A DNA stretch of 64,000 bases, from positions 1 to 64,000 of the forward strand of contig NZ_QNQU01000025.1 of the NCBI RefSeq assembly GCF_003315595.1, read 5' to 3'. Both the position numbers and the translations under genes were made by a program. Below are positions 9,233 to 18,083 of this stretch, piece by piece. The stretch comes from Pedobacter miscanthi. GTDB lineage: Bacteria; Bacteroidota; Bacteroidia; Sphingobacteriales; Sphingobacteriaceae. The notes under the pieces were generated by a model. It had not been told where the DNA came from. It did no database searches and saw only the letters and a list, made by a program, of their open reading frames with translations. How positions within the stretch are numbered: the stretch's first letter is position 1; each line of letters starts with the position of its first letter.

Positions 9233-9695
9233 GTTAACCCGCATAGACGACAGACTGGTGCACGGACAGGTAGCTTTTACGTGGACTCCCTCGCTAGGTA
9301 TTGATTGCATTTTAGTAGCAAATGATAAGGTTGTGAAGGATGAGTTCCAGAAAATGACTCTTAACCTTGCCAAACCTTCAGGAATTAAATTACTGATCAA
9401 ATCGGTAGCTGATGCCGCTGTTTTTTTAAATGATGAGCGTAGTAAAGCTTTAAAAATCCTGGTATTGATTAACAATGTAAAAGATGCCGGTACATTGGTT
9501 GCGCTGGTTCCGGAAATTACTTCGATTAATTTAGGCGGTTTAAGATCCAAAGACGGATCGAAACTCATTTCAAAGGCTTTTGCGGTTAACGGTGATGATA
9601 TCGAAATTATCCGCAACTTACTGGAAAAAGGAATCGAACTGGAAGTAAGGCAGGTACCTACAGACAATAAAAAATTTGTTAAAGAACTGATTTGA
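9225..9695 (+). CDS. PTS mannose-family EIIB component
   Basis: A 156-residue EIIB of the mannose/N-acetylgalactosamine PTS family, which transfers phosphate from EIIA to the incoming sugar. The defining RIDDRLVHGQVAFTW motif at the N-terminus supplies the phosphorylatable His13. It overlaps the EIIA gene by 8 bases, implying translational coupling, and precedes the fused membrane component by 36 bases. The family covers mannose, fructose, sorbose and amino sugars; the AgaI/NagB-like gene at the operon's end favours an amino sugar. Confidence 0.9.
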   Translation: MIKLTRIDDRLVHGQVAFTWTPSLGIDCILVANDKVVKDEFQKMTLNLAKPSGIKLLIKSVADAAVFLNDERSKALKILVLINNVKDAGTLVALVPEITSINLGGLRSKDGSKLISKAFAVNGDDIEIIRNLLEKGIELEVRQVPTDNKKFVKELI

Positions 9696-9731
9696 AACCA
9701 TTAACTAACATTTACCTAAATAATAATTAAG

Positions 9732-11327
9732 TTGTCGTTTTTATACCTGCTTATCGCACTCATCGCGGTGTTTGGCCATTCAGAAGATTTTTTGGGCACC
9801 ACTTTACTCAGTCGCCCGTTGATATTAGGTCCACTCGTTGGCCTTGTACTTGGTGATGTAACCCAGGGTACCATTATTGGTGCCACACTCGAATTAATCT
9901 TTATAGGCAATATAAAGGTTGGTGCTGCTATTCCTCCTGATGTAATTACCGGCGGGGTGCTGGGTACCGCTTTCGCCATCATCTCGGGCAAAGGCCCGGC
10001 TATTGCGCTGGCCATTGCAATCCCGGTTTCAATCTTAGCAGAAATAGTAATCAGCGGCCTTTTTGTTTTTCGTCCGGTATTTAATAAAAGGTTTAACCAA
10101 TACGCAGAAGAAGGCAACTTTAAAGGTATACAGCGTTTGCATATTTTTTCCGGCAGTTTAAAACCTTTGCTAATGGGGATTATCGTTTTTCTAGCGCTGC
10201 AACTTGGCGCTACAACCATGAAATCATTTTTAGACCTTATTCCAACTTGGGTCCAATCCGGCTTACAGGTTGCCGGGAACATGCTGCCTGCACTGGGTTT
10301 TGCGCTGCTGATGAATTTGATGTTCAATAAAACCGTTGCCCCTTATTTCTTTCTGGGTTTTATGCTAGCCAGTTACCTCAAACTGCCGGTAATTGCTATC
10401 GGAGGATTTGGGCTGATTATTGCTTTATTGGTTACACAAAAACCTCAGGAAAAAACAATCGCAAACGAGGAGGATGATTTCGCTACAGAAACAGAAGAAC
10501 TACTTGCTGATATACTTGCCATTAAGCCCAGGCTGAGTAAAAAAAATATCCGGTCTTTATTTTGGCGCTCCATGTTGCTCGAAGCTAATTTCAACTTCGA
10601 AACCTGGCAAAACACTGGCTTTGCTTATGCGTTAATCCCGGTATTAAGAAAACTTTATCTTACCAAACAGGCCATGGCAGCGGCCTTAAAAAGACATCTG
10701 CAGTTTTTCAATACCAGTCCTTATGGTTCAACATTAATTCTTGGCATTACCGCGGCCATGGAAGAGCAGAACAGCAGGAATGAAGACCTTGATGAGGAGT
10801 CGATCAATTCTGTTAAATTAGGTTTAATGGGACCGCTTGCCGGCGTTTTCGATTCGTTATTCTGGGGAACTTTTAAGGTAATTGCCGCAGGGGTAGGCAC
10901 ATCAATGGCCATTAAAGGAAATATCATTGGGCCCATATTGTTTCTGTTCATCTTTAACCTTCCACATTTACTGCTGCGTTACCAGCTCACTTTTATCGGA
11001 TACCATACAGGTACTAAATTTCTTCAGGATCTGGCAAAAAACAATGTGATGGACAGGCTCACAAAGGGAGCTTCCATCCTTGGCTTAATGGTTGTTGGTG
11101 CCATGCCCGCTACGCTGATGAACATTAATACCCCGCTTAAATTGGGTAGCGACAAATCTGCAGTGAGTTTACAAGCAATTTTAGATCAGATGATGCCGGC
11201 CATGATTCCGTTGGGACTTACCTTCCTGGTGTATCACTTTGTGAGAAAGAATGTAAAAACCACTTATTTATTAATCGGATTACTTGCACTGGGTTTTGCC
11301 GGGAGTATCATCCATTTATTCGCTTAA
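9732..11327 (+). CDS. Fused PTS mannose-family EIIC-EIID membrane permease
   Basis: A 531-residue polytopic membrane protein. Residues 1 to about 235 are an EIIC domain (GPLVGLVLGDVTQGTIIGA, then IKVGAAIPPDVITGG). A charged acidic linker follows at about 240-262. Residues about 268-531 are an EIID domain (RSLFWRSMLLEANFNFETWQ, LKRHLQFFNTSPY, GPLAGVFDSLFW). In classic systems EIIC and EIID are separate proteins, so the fusion is unusual. There is no ATG near the start, and I accept TTG at 9732 because the first helix starts directly after it; ATT or ATA just upstream are alternatives. It would form the translocation channel. Confidence 0.88.
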   Translation: MSFLYLLIALIAVFGHSEDFLGTTLLSRPLILGPLVGLVLGDVTQGTIIGATLELIFIGNIKVGAAIPPDVITGGVLGTAFAIISGKGPAIALAIAIPVSILAEIVISGLFVFRPVFNKRFNQYAEEGNFKGIQRLHIFSGSLKPLLMGIIVFLALQLGATTMKSFLDLIPTWVQSGLQVAGNMLPALGFALLMNLMFNKTVAPYFFLGFMLASYLKLPVIAIGGFGLIIALLVTQKPQEKTIANEEDDFATETEELLADILAIKPRLSKKNIRSLFWRSMLLEANFNFETWQNTGFAYALIPVLRKLYLTKQAMAAALKRHLQFFNTSPYGSTLILGITAAMEEQNSRNEDLDEESINSVKLGLMGPLAGVFDSLFWGTFKVIAAGVGTSMAIKGNIIGPILFLFIFNLPHLLLRYQLTFIGYHTGTKFLQDLAKNNVMDRLTKGASILGLMVVGAMPATLMNINTPLKLGSDKSAVSLQAILDQMMPAMIPLGLTFLVYHFVRKNVKTTYLLIGLLALGFAGSIIHLFA

Positions 11328-11338
11328 CCGGTAAAAAT

Positions 11339-13048
11339 ATGATTAACGGAGTTGGCGTTTCACCAGGTATAACTATCGGCAGGGCTTTTGTAATAAAAAA
11401 GAACCAGGGCAAGATTAACGGACGCTTATTAAATAACGAAGCTGAGATCCTTCACGAGATTAAGCAATTCGACCTTGCTGTTGAACTTGCCACAGCAGAA
11501 ATACAAACTATAAAAACCGATACCCAAACCTCATTGAATGAGGAAGAATCTGCCATCCTCGAAACCCAGATAGAACTGATTGGCGATCCGCAGATCAGGG
11601 AAGACGTAATTGGAAAAATCAACGCGCAAAAAATTAATGCCAGCGATGCTTTATTACAAGTGCTTGATGCTGTAGTACAATTGTTTGAAAACATGGATGA
11701 TGAATATATGCGGGCACGATCATCCGACATGAAAGACATTGCCAACCGCATCTTCAAACACCTGAATAAAACAGAAAGCGAAGTTCATCGCTTCGAACCG
11801 AATACCATCATTATCGCTGATGACCTCGCTCCTTCCGATACCATTACAATGGATATCAGGTACATAACCGGATTTGCCACACAAACCGGTAGCAAAACTT
11901 CTCACACAGCCATTATTGCAAAAGCTAAAGGGATTCCTGCAATTGTTAACTGCGGTCAAAAAATATATGAAATCCGCAATAATGATGTAATTATCCTGGA
12001 TGGTAGCAAAGGTATACTGTTTGTTAATCCAGATGAAAATGTGCGCAATCAATATCAGGCCGTGATCATGGATTACCAGAAACATAGTGAAGAACTAAAG
12101 TTGTTAAAAGATAAAACTGCAATCACATTAGACGGTACTAGGATCACACTTTCAGGTAACATTTCAGAGGCAGGCGAAATGGACTCTATGTTTAACCACG
12201 GTGCCGAAGGTGTGGGCTTATTGCGGACCGAAATGCTGTTTATGGACCGTAACCAGTTCCCTGATGAAGATGAACAGTTCGAATTCTATAAAACCATTGC
12301 TTTAAATGCTAAGGGCAAACCGGTAATTATTAGAACCATTGATATTGGTGGTGATAAAAGCCTGCCATATTTTAATTTACCTGCAGAATTAAATCCTTTT
12401 CTGGGCTACCGGGCTATCAGGATCTGTTTAGACAGGCCAGACCTTTTCATTACACAGCTAAAAGCCATATTAAGGGCTTCGGTTTATGGCGGGCTGAAAA
12501 TCATGTTTCCGATGATCTCAAATCTGTCAGAAATCCTTGAAGCAAAAAAGATTCTGGAAGAAGCTAAATCAAGTTTAACGCAACAAAATGTAAACTTCAA
12601 TGCGGACATTGAAGTAGGCATCATGATCGAAATTCCTTCGGCGGCCATAACAGCTGATATTTTGGCCCGCGAAGTCAGTTTTTTTAGCATTGGCACCAAC
12701 GATCTTTGTCAGTATATACTGGCTGTAGACAGGATGAACGAAAAGATCAGCCACCTTTACGATCCTTTTAATCCGGGTGTACTCAGGCTGATCAGTCATG
12801 TGATCGAACAGAGCCAAAAACACAACATCCATGTAGGCATGTGTGGCGAAATGGCAGCAGATCCCTTGGCTACCCAATTGCTGATGGGAATGGGACTCAA
12901 AGAATTTTCAATGTCTGCCACCTCTATTCCCGCTGTTAAAAAGATCATCCTTTCAAACAATATGGAGAAAGCAGGGGAAATCTGCAGTAAAGTAATGCAA
13001 ATGAACAGTTCAGCAGAGATTATCTCCTATTTAGAACAAAACCTATGA
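11339..13048 (+). CDS. ptsI: PTS Enzyme I (phosphoenolpyruvate-protein phosphotransferase)
   Basis: A 569-residue Enzyme I, close to the usual 570-575, which moves phosphate from PEP to HPr. The N-terminal swivelling domain shows GSKTSHTAIIAKAKGIPAIV with active His189. The PEP-binding TIM barrel has the GAEGVGLLRTEMLFM and GGDKSLPYF blocks, and GMCGEMAADPLA near residue 500 carries the catalytic Cys. All key motifs are intact, so it should be functional. It starts 11 bases after the EIIC-EIID gene, and its stop overlaps the HPr start. Location inside the transporter operon suggests a dedicated, self-contained PTS. Confidence 0.93.
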   Translation: MINGVGVSPGITIGRAFVIKKNQGKINGRLLNNEAEILHEIKQFDLAVELATAEIQTIKTDTQTSLNEEESAILETQIELIGDPQIREDVIGKINAQKINASDALLQVLDAVVQLFENMDDEYMRARSSDMKDIANRIFKHLNKTESEVHRFEPNTIIIADDLAPSDTITMDIRYITGFATQTGSKTSHTAIIAKAKGIPAIVNCGQKIYEIRNNDVIILDGSKGILFVNPDENVRNQYQAVIMDYQKHSEELKLLKDKTAITLDGTRITLSGNISEAGEMDSMFNHGAEGVGLLRTEMLFMDRNQFPDEDEQFEFYKTIALNAKGKPVIIRTIDIGGDKSLPYFNLPAELNPFLGYRAIRICLDRPDLFITQLKAILRASVYGGLKIMFPMISNLSEILEAKKILEEAKSSLTQQNVNFNADIEVGIMIEIPSAAITADILAREVSFFSIGTNDLCQYILAVDRMNEKISHLYDPFNPGVLRLISHVIEQSQKHNIHVGMCGEMAADPLATQLLMGMGLKEFSMSATSIPAVKKIILSNNMEKAGEICSKVMQMNSSAEIISYLEQNL

Positions 13049-13311
13049 TAAGCAAAGATTATATCATTACTGCGCCCCTGGGGCTGCATGCACGGCCGGC
13101 CACAAGCCTCATCAGGCTGGCAAAAAATTACAAGTCGGCCATAAGCCTTAAAAAAGGCGAAAAAACCATCAGATTGAACAGCATGTTAAATATTCTCTCT
13201 TTAAATGTAAAGGGTGGAGAAACCATTTCCGTGTTTATTGAAGGTGAAGATGAACAGGCAGCATCAGCGAATATTGATCAGTTTTTTATAACAGAACTAA
13301 AAAATCTATAA
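13045..13311 (+). CDS. ptsH: PTS phosphocarrier protein HPr
   Basis: An 88-residue HPr that relays phosphate from Enzyme I to EIIA. GLHARPAT places the catalytic His at residue 15. A Ser is present at residue 46 (LNSMLN), the site that HPr kinase modifies in Gram-positive HPr, though the flanking residues differ from the classical ones. It overlaps Enzyme I by 4 bases (ATGA) and its stop immediately precedes the next ATG, so the three genes are tightly coupled. Confidence 0.93.
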   Translation: MISKDYIITAPLGLHARPATSLIRLAKNYKSAISLKKGEKTIRLNSMLNILSLNVKGGETISVFIEGEDEQAASANIDQFFITELKNL

Positions 13312-14070
13312 ATGAAGATTACCATAACAAAAAACGAACAGGAATTTGATACCGTATCAGCCTGGCGCATTATAGCTCAGATGCTGGAAAAGAAAAATTC
13401 AGTGATCGGACTTTCTACCGGTCAAACTACCATCAATATGCACCGCATTGTGTCTGATATTTACACTCAATATCCATTTGACGTAGCGAACATTACCTTA
13501 TTTAATGTAGATGAGTTAACCAACCTCGATCGCTCTTATGCAGGAAGCTGTTACACCATGATATTAAATCAGATTGCCGGTCCGCTTGGTATTCCAGCCG
13601 ATAATTTTATCATGCCTCCAACACTGTCGGATGATTTCGAGGCAGAAAGCATACTCTTCGAAAAAAGACTGGCCGAACGCGGTGGTGCCGACTTGCAGAT
13701 GCTTGGTTTGGGCAGCAATGGCCATATCGGTATTAACCAACCCGGAACGCCTTTTGAAAGTGAAACATGGGTATCGCCCATGGATCCCGATTTTGAAGCC
13801 CGTGTAAGAAGGGAAACGCAGGTACCACCAGAAATTGTCCTGGGTGGTTTAACAAGAGGCATAAAAAACATCATGCACACCCGTAAACTCATTTTAATTG
13901 CCAAAGGTGCCCATAAAGCTGAAATTGTTAAACAGGCTATTTTAGGGCCGGTAACCACCGATATTCCCGCATCAGTAGTTCAATTGCATCCTGATTGCGA
14001 AATCCTGTTAGATGCTGAGGCTGCTTCACTGATTGCTGATTATGCTAAAGAACGCGGATATTCTTTCTAG
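13312..14070 (+). CDS. Amino-sugar-6-phosphate isomerase/deaminase (AgaI/NagB-like)
   Basis: A 252-residue member of the NagB/RpiA superfamily, expected to isomerise and deaminate an amino-sugar 6-phosphate made by the PTS. Seen directly are LSTGQTT near 35, FNVDEL with Asp67, and LGLGSNGHIGINQPG at 131-145. Compared with NagB (DGH...NEP) the active-site loop has Asn136 for Asp and Gln143 for Glu, with His138 kept. An NGH loop is what I recall for galactosamine-6-phosphate isomerase AgaI, so that activity is favoured, but the Gln is odd even there. It starts directly after the HPr stop codon. Confidence 0.75.
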   Translation: MKITITKNEQEFDTVSAWRIIAQMLEKKNSVIGLSTGQTTINMHRIVSDIYTQYPFDVANITLFNVDELTNLDRSYAGSCYTMILNQIAGPLGIPADNFIMPPTLSDDFEAESILFEKRLAERGGADLQMLGLGSNGHIGINQPGTPFESETWVSPMDPDFEARVRRETQVPPEIVLGGLTRGIKNIMHTRKLILIAKGAHKAEIVKQAILGPVTTDIPASVVQLHPDCEILLDAEAASLIADYAKERGYSF

Positions 14071-14250
14071 ATCGGCGGCAAAAAAATAGACGTTATGATA
14101 ATTTTGGTTAAGCACCCACCTGACGAATTTTTAAAATGAGACTAATTGTGCTGATTTTGATACGATTCGTAGAGGCCGGATAAGTTATTTATATAATTTT
14201 GCTGATTCATTGAGCAGCAACAAATAACCAAATCTCAAATAACAGAAGCA

Positions 14251-15363
14251 ATGACCGATAAGAGCCTTTCAGCGAAGCCTCATTACCCAATATTAGATGG
14301 ATTACGTGGTGTGGCAGCCATTATCGTTGTAACCTTTCACCTTACCGAACCCCTAGGAACCGGACACCTGGACATATTGGTTAATCACGGTTACCTGGCC
14401 GTTGATTTTTTCTTTCTTTTATCGGGCTTTGTAATCGGCTATGCTTATGATGACCGCTGGCATAAAATGACGATCGGCACCTTCTTTAAACGCAGGATAG
14501 AACGGCTACAACCCATGGTGATATTAGGGATGACGCTCGGTGCAATCGGGTTTTATTTTACAGATTCAACCATCTGGCCCCTTATCCATACCGTTCCGCT
14601 GTGGAAAATGCTGCTGGTAATGCTGATCGGTTATACCATTCTGCCTGTTCCCCTTTCAATGGATATCAGGGGCTGGGAAGAGATGCATCCGCTTAATAGC
14701 GTGGGTTGGTCGTTGTTTTTTGAGTATGTTGCCAATATTTTGTACGCCATCGGTATCCGGAAATTTTCGAAAACTGCCTTAGGTATTTTGGTGTTCATTG
14801 CGGCTGTAGCACTCGCACACTTAGCCATTACCAGCCCTAACGGGGATGTAAGCGGAGGCTGGACACTTAATTGGGAACAGGGCCGCGTTGGTATTACCCG
14901 TACCATGTTTCCTTTCTTTGCCGGGCTGCTGCTTTCGAGGATAGCAAAACCCACACGTATCAAAAATGCTTTTTTATGGTGCAGTCTCCTGGTTGCCATT
15001 GTTTTATATATGCCACGTATTGGTGGCGCCGAACAGGTTTGGATGAATGGGATTTACGAATCGGTATGTATCATCATTATCTTTCCGCTCATTGTTTACC
15101 TTGGGGCAAGCGGCATCATACAAAGCCAGACTGAGCTTAAGCTCTCCAAATTCCTGGGCGATATCTCCTATCCGCTTTACCTGGTACATTACCCCTTGGT
15201 TTATTTTTACGTAGCCTGGATCAGTAATCATAAAGGTGTAACCATTGTACAGGCCTGGCCTTATGCCTTGCTGATTTTGATTGGAAGCATTGCCTTAGCC
15301 TATATTACGTTAAAATGGTATGATGAGCCTGTTCGCAAATGGCTGAGAAAAAAACTTGGCTAA
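14251..15363 (+). CDS. Acyltransferase 3 family membrane protein (OafA/YrhL-like)
   Basis: A 370-residue integral membrane acyltransferase with about ten hydrophobic helices. The N-terminal YPILDGLRGVAAIIVVTFHL block carries the conserved Arg and His. HGYLAVDFFFLLSGFVIGY and the R-rich FFKRRIERLQP loop are classic for the family, which O-acylates cell-surface or secreted carbohydrates. The acceptor is unknown. It is 180 bases from the PTS operon and appears to be an independent gene. Confidence 0.87.
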   Translation: MTDKSLSAKPHYPILDGLRGVAAIIVVTFHLTEPLGTGHLDILVNHGYLAVDFFFLLSGFVIGYAYDDRWHKMTIGTFFKRRIERLQPMVILGMTLGAIGFYFTDSTIWPLIHTVPLWKMLLVMLIGYTILPVPLSMDIRGWEEMHPLNSVGWSLFFEYVANILYAIGIRKFSKTALGILVFIAAVALAHLAITSPNGDVSGGWTLNWEQGRVGITRTMFPFFAGLLLSRIAKPTRIKNAFLWCSLLVAIVLYMPRIGGAEQVWMNGIYESVCIIIIFPLIVYLGASGIIQSQTELKLSKFLGDISYPLYLVHYPLVYFYVAWISNHKGVTIVQAWPYALLILIGSIALAYITLKWYDEPVRKWLRKKLG

Positions 15364-15521
15364 TTGTAGCGTTATCGGATTCACTTTCGATAATAAATGT
15401 GAGAAAATATTCCTGAATCGTATTTCCTGAACTTGGATTTTCGGGTTGAATATTCTTAAATTCGCACCCTGATATATTTGGAGGCTAACTAAGGGAGTTT
15501 AGCCATTAAAGAAACATAAAA

Positions 15522-15770
15522 ATGGAAGAAAACGATTTTGTATCTATCTGGCTCGAAGAAAGCGGAAACCCGGCAATTGAAGAACTTGCCCTTGCAAATG
15601 CTGAAGTTTCAGGTAAAACAGCTAAAGTATTGGCTGATAAAGGACTTACAAGCAAAGATCTTTCTGTACTGGTAGATATCAATCCTATGGAAATCGAAAG
15701 ATGGCTTAGTGGCCGTCATACCTTTAGTATTAATGTATTAAAGGAAATTTCGGGCAAATTAATTGCCTAG
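15522..15770 (+). CDS. Small helix-turn-helix (XRE-like) protein
   Basis: An 82-residue cytoplasmic protein. After an acidic N-terminal tail, residues about 28-80 form a helix-turn-helix of XRE type (LADKGLTSKDLSVLVDINPMEIERWLSGRHTFSINVLKEIS). It resembles solitary HTH proteins or antitoxin-like domains, but no toxin gene adjoins it. It is followed by a hairpin terminator shared with the convergent TetR gene. Target unknown. Confidence 0.7.
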   Translation: MEENDFVSIWLEESGNPAIEELALANAEVSGKTAKVLADKGLTSKDLSVLVDINPMEIERWLSGRHTFSINVLKEISGKLIA

Positions 15771-15801
15771 AAAGATAAACTTTCATTATTTTCCTTAAAA
15801 T

Positions 15802-15831
15802 CTTAAACCGTAGCCAGGATTACGGTTTAAG
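15802..15831. terminator. Bidirectional hairpin terminator
   Basis: An 11-bp perfect stem (CTTAAACCGTA / TACGGTTTAAG) with an 8-base loop lies between the convergent HTH and TetR genes. The right arm overlaps the TetR stop codon. Confidence 0.6.
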
Positions 15832-16456
15832 AATAAGCCCAGTCGATGATTTGCTTCAGCGATCGCTTTATTTCGGCTTGCCCTTCCTCGCCTTTCACAT
15901 CAATACCACAAAAAGTTCCGTTATTTTGCGAATAAAGTGACAGATAATAAATACCGCTAATCAAAATGGCTTCTATTGCGCGTATATTCTTGTCTTTATC
16001 CTTAAAATATTCATCGTAAACAGTTGCAAAAAGTTTTTCGCCTACTTCTTCACGCTGGCGGTTGAGTTCTTTCAGGGGTTCAAAATCTTCCGAGATGCCC
16101 CAGGTTATGATTTTTCTCATTTCCTCACTCCCCATCAGCGCATCCAGCTGATCTACAAGTAATTGGTAAGCCATTGTCTGGCCAGAATCTACTTTAATCT
16201 GTTCAATAACATGCTGGGTCTGCTCTTCGCTAAACCTCCAGTAATCTTTTGTAAAAAGGTATTCTTTTACAAGCCCTTCCAATCCGCCAAAATACTTGTA
16301 CACAAGTTTCCGGTCTACATTAGCCTTTGCAGCTACCTGCATTACATTCAGACCTGCAAAACCACTTTCGGTTAGGATAATGCCCAGCGAATCTATAAGT
16401 TTTTGTTTTGTCCTTTCTTTGTTTCTTAGAGGTCCGTCGGTTATTTTTCTACCCAT
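15827..16456 (-). CDS. TetR/AcrR family transcriptional regulator
   Basis: A 209-residue TetR-type repressor. The N-terminal DNA-binding HTH spans about residues 15-62 (KLIDSLGIILTESGFAGLNVMQVAAKANVDRKLVYKYFGGLEGLV), and the rest is a helical ligand-binding domain with no recognisable ligand signature. No divergent efflux or enzyme gene faces it: the upstream side is 787 bases without a gene. The regulated target is therefore not evident. Confidence 0.85.
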   Translation of the reverse strand: MGRKITDGPLRNKERTKQKLIDSLGIILTESGFAGLNVMQVAAKANVDRKLVYKYFGGLEGLVKEYLFTKDYWRFSEEQTQHVIEQIKVDSGQTMAYQLLVDQLDALMGSEEMRKIITWGISEDFEPLKELNRQREEVGEKLFATVYDEYFKDKDKNIRAIEAILISGIYYLSLYSQNNGTFCGIDVKGEEGQAEIKRSLKQIIDWAYS

Positions 16457-17243
16457 TTAAATGCATTTTAAGGCGCAATTTGCAATTTTCTAAGTGATAT
16501 TTCAAATCGTAATTGATTTATGTAAATCAATACCCGATTAAATCAATCCTGATCATGTATTTAATGTCCATTAATCAGGTTTTTCAGGCATTCAGCTAAC
16601 CATATTCTGTTTGCTATCCCGATGTGCACATATAGGAAATAATAACCGGTCTTTTACCAGGGTTTACAATTTGTTTTTTAGCAGTGCTGGAATTGCTGAA
16701 TGGATAGCAAACTTAACCAGCCTATTGAAAAAAGTGATGAGGACCCGCCTTTAATTAGGAAGTTATGGCTGAAATTACATTAAAATTAATTGTAAAAATT
16801 ACAGTTAACGTTAAAATGTTGGCAGCAAAAAAAACATTTTTTCAAGCTTTCATGTAAAATTTATGAAAATATTACAGCTTAAATCTAATTAAACAGTCGT
16901 GCTGTCTGATTTCATGTAAAAAAAATAAAATTCATTTTCAACTAAACCTTTAACTACCCTATATTTGAAACCAAGTCCCAAATAATATTTTACAACTAAA
17001 ACAAAAGACAGTATTATGCAGGACTTTTTTATTTCTAACAAGGCAATAAGCCAAAAATCAGCCACTTTCGGCAAACAATCCATTCTGCTTCAGGCGATCC
17101 CAAAATACGGTATAAGATTATTTTTTAGCTAATTTTTAGCTGGCACGTCCCCTTACGTGAAATCTTTCATCAGCCGCTTTTGCTCATTTTTTTTAGCCCG
17201 TTTACAAAAATCAATTAATTATTAACCTTTAAAACCTAAAACA
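16457..17243. other. Gene-free stretch between TetR and the astacin-like pair
   Basis: I find no convincing gene in these 787 bases. A 64-codon minus-strand frame at 16889-17083 lacks any protein-like support. TATATTTG at 16960-16967 matches the Bacteroidota -7 box (TAnnTTTG), but no -33 TTTG is at the right distance. The region is AT-rich, and the last 60 bases are probably the 5' leader of the astacin-like gene. Confidence 0.5.
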
Positions 17244-18041
17244 ATGAAAAACAATTTTTTAAAATCAGGCCTGCTATTGGGATTGGTTGTTACCATGGCG
17301 GTGAGCTGTAAAAAAAAGGAAGAAACACTTCCAGAAAATGTGGATCTGAAAACTGAAAAACAAGAGCATCAGGAAAATTTTGACTGTAGAATACTTGGCG
17401 TTAGCACCAGTGGTCCCTCAACTGAAGGAAATGGACAAACTGCGGTAAGATGGCCTAATGGAAGCACGGTTAAAGTGCGCTTTAAGGGAGGATCTACATT
17501 TGTACGCAATAAAGTTAAGCAGTATGCAAAAAGCTGGGAGCCTTATGCAAACATTACCTTCTCATTTGTTGCCGATAATGCTGCTGCTGATGTTAAAATC
17601 GGCTTTGATGAGCCCGGCTACTGGTCTTACCTAGGTACCGATTCAAAGTCACAGACAAAATCTATGAATTACGGAGGATTTGGCACCAGTACCCCCGAAA
17701 CTGAATTTAGAAGGGTAATCACGCACGAGTTTGGCCATGCCTTGGGCTTAGACCACGAACAGGCTCATCCTGATTCAAATATTCCATGGAATACACAAGC
17801 TGTTTACGATTACTATATGGGTGCTCCGAATTATTGGTCGAAAGAAGATATCGATTATAATGTACTCGCCGTAAACACGAGAACTGGCTTAAGTTACAAT
17901 ACCTACGATACAAAATCGATCATGCATTACCCCGTTCAGGCACGTTTTACAACTAACAATAAGGCAATAGCTCCGAATAATACAACCATTTCGGAGGGCG
18001 ACATTGCTTATGTAAGAACTTATTATCCGGGAAGAAATTAA
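17244..18041 (+). CDS. Astacin-like (M12A) zinc metalloprotease lipoprotein, copy 1
   Basis: A 265-residue predicted lipoprotein (lipobox Cys22 in AVSC-KKK). The zinc motif HEFGHALGLDHE at 161-172 gives ligands His161, His165 and His171 with catalytic Glu162. The Met-turn SIMHYP has Met227, with the Tyr two residues on, as in astacins. VKVRFKGGSTFVRNKVKQYAKSWEPYANITFSF matches the N-lobe of bacterial astacin-like proteases. It has no obvious propeptide switch. It is followed 42 bases later by a near-duplicate. Likely role: surface protein or peptide degradation. Confidence 0.87.
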   Translation: MKNNFLKSGLLLGLVVTMAVSCKKKEETLPENVDLKTEKQEHQENFDCRILGVSTSGPSTEGNGQTAVRWPNGSTVKVRFKGGSTFVRNKVKQYAKSWEPYANITFSFVADNAAADVKIGFDEPGYWSYLGTDSKSQTKSMNYGGFGTSTPETEFRRVITHEFGHALGLDHEQAHPDSNIPWNTQAVYDYYMGAPNYWSKEDIDYNVLAVNTRTGLSYNTYDTKSIMHYPVQARFTTNNKAIAPNNTTISEGDIAYVRTYYPGRN

Positions 18042-18083
18042 TTCATTTGCTGGCCAAATACTAACTTATAAAACATAAAACCA

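Noticed and set aside
11720..12085. Long open frame opposite Enzyme I
   Set aside because: It is antisense to a fully conserved gene and has no conserved motif; it is a by-product of codon bias.
15522..15770. Antitoxin of a TA pair
   Set aside because: The HTH fits, but no toxin-like gene adjoins it, and the facing gene is a normal TetR regulator.
16889..17083. 64-codon minus-strand frame in the gap before the astacin genes
   Set aside because: No signal peptide, motif or gene-like composition; it overlaps a probable leader region and looks like chance in AT-rich DNA.
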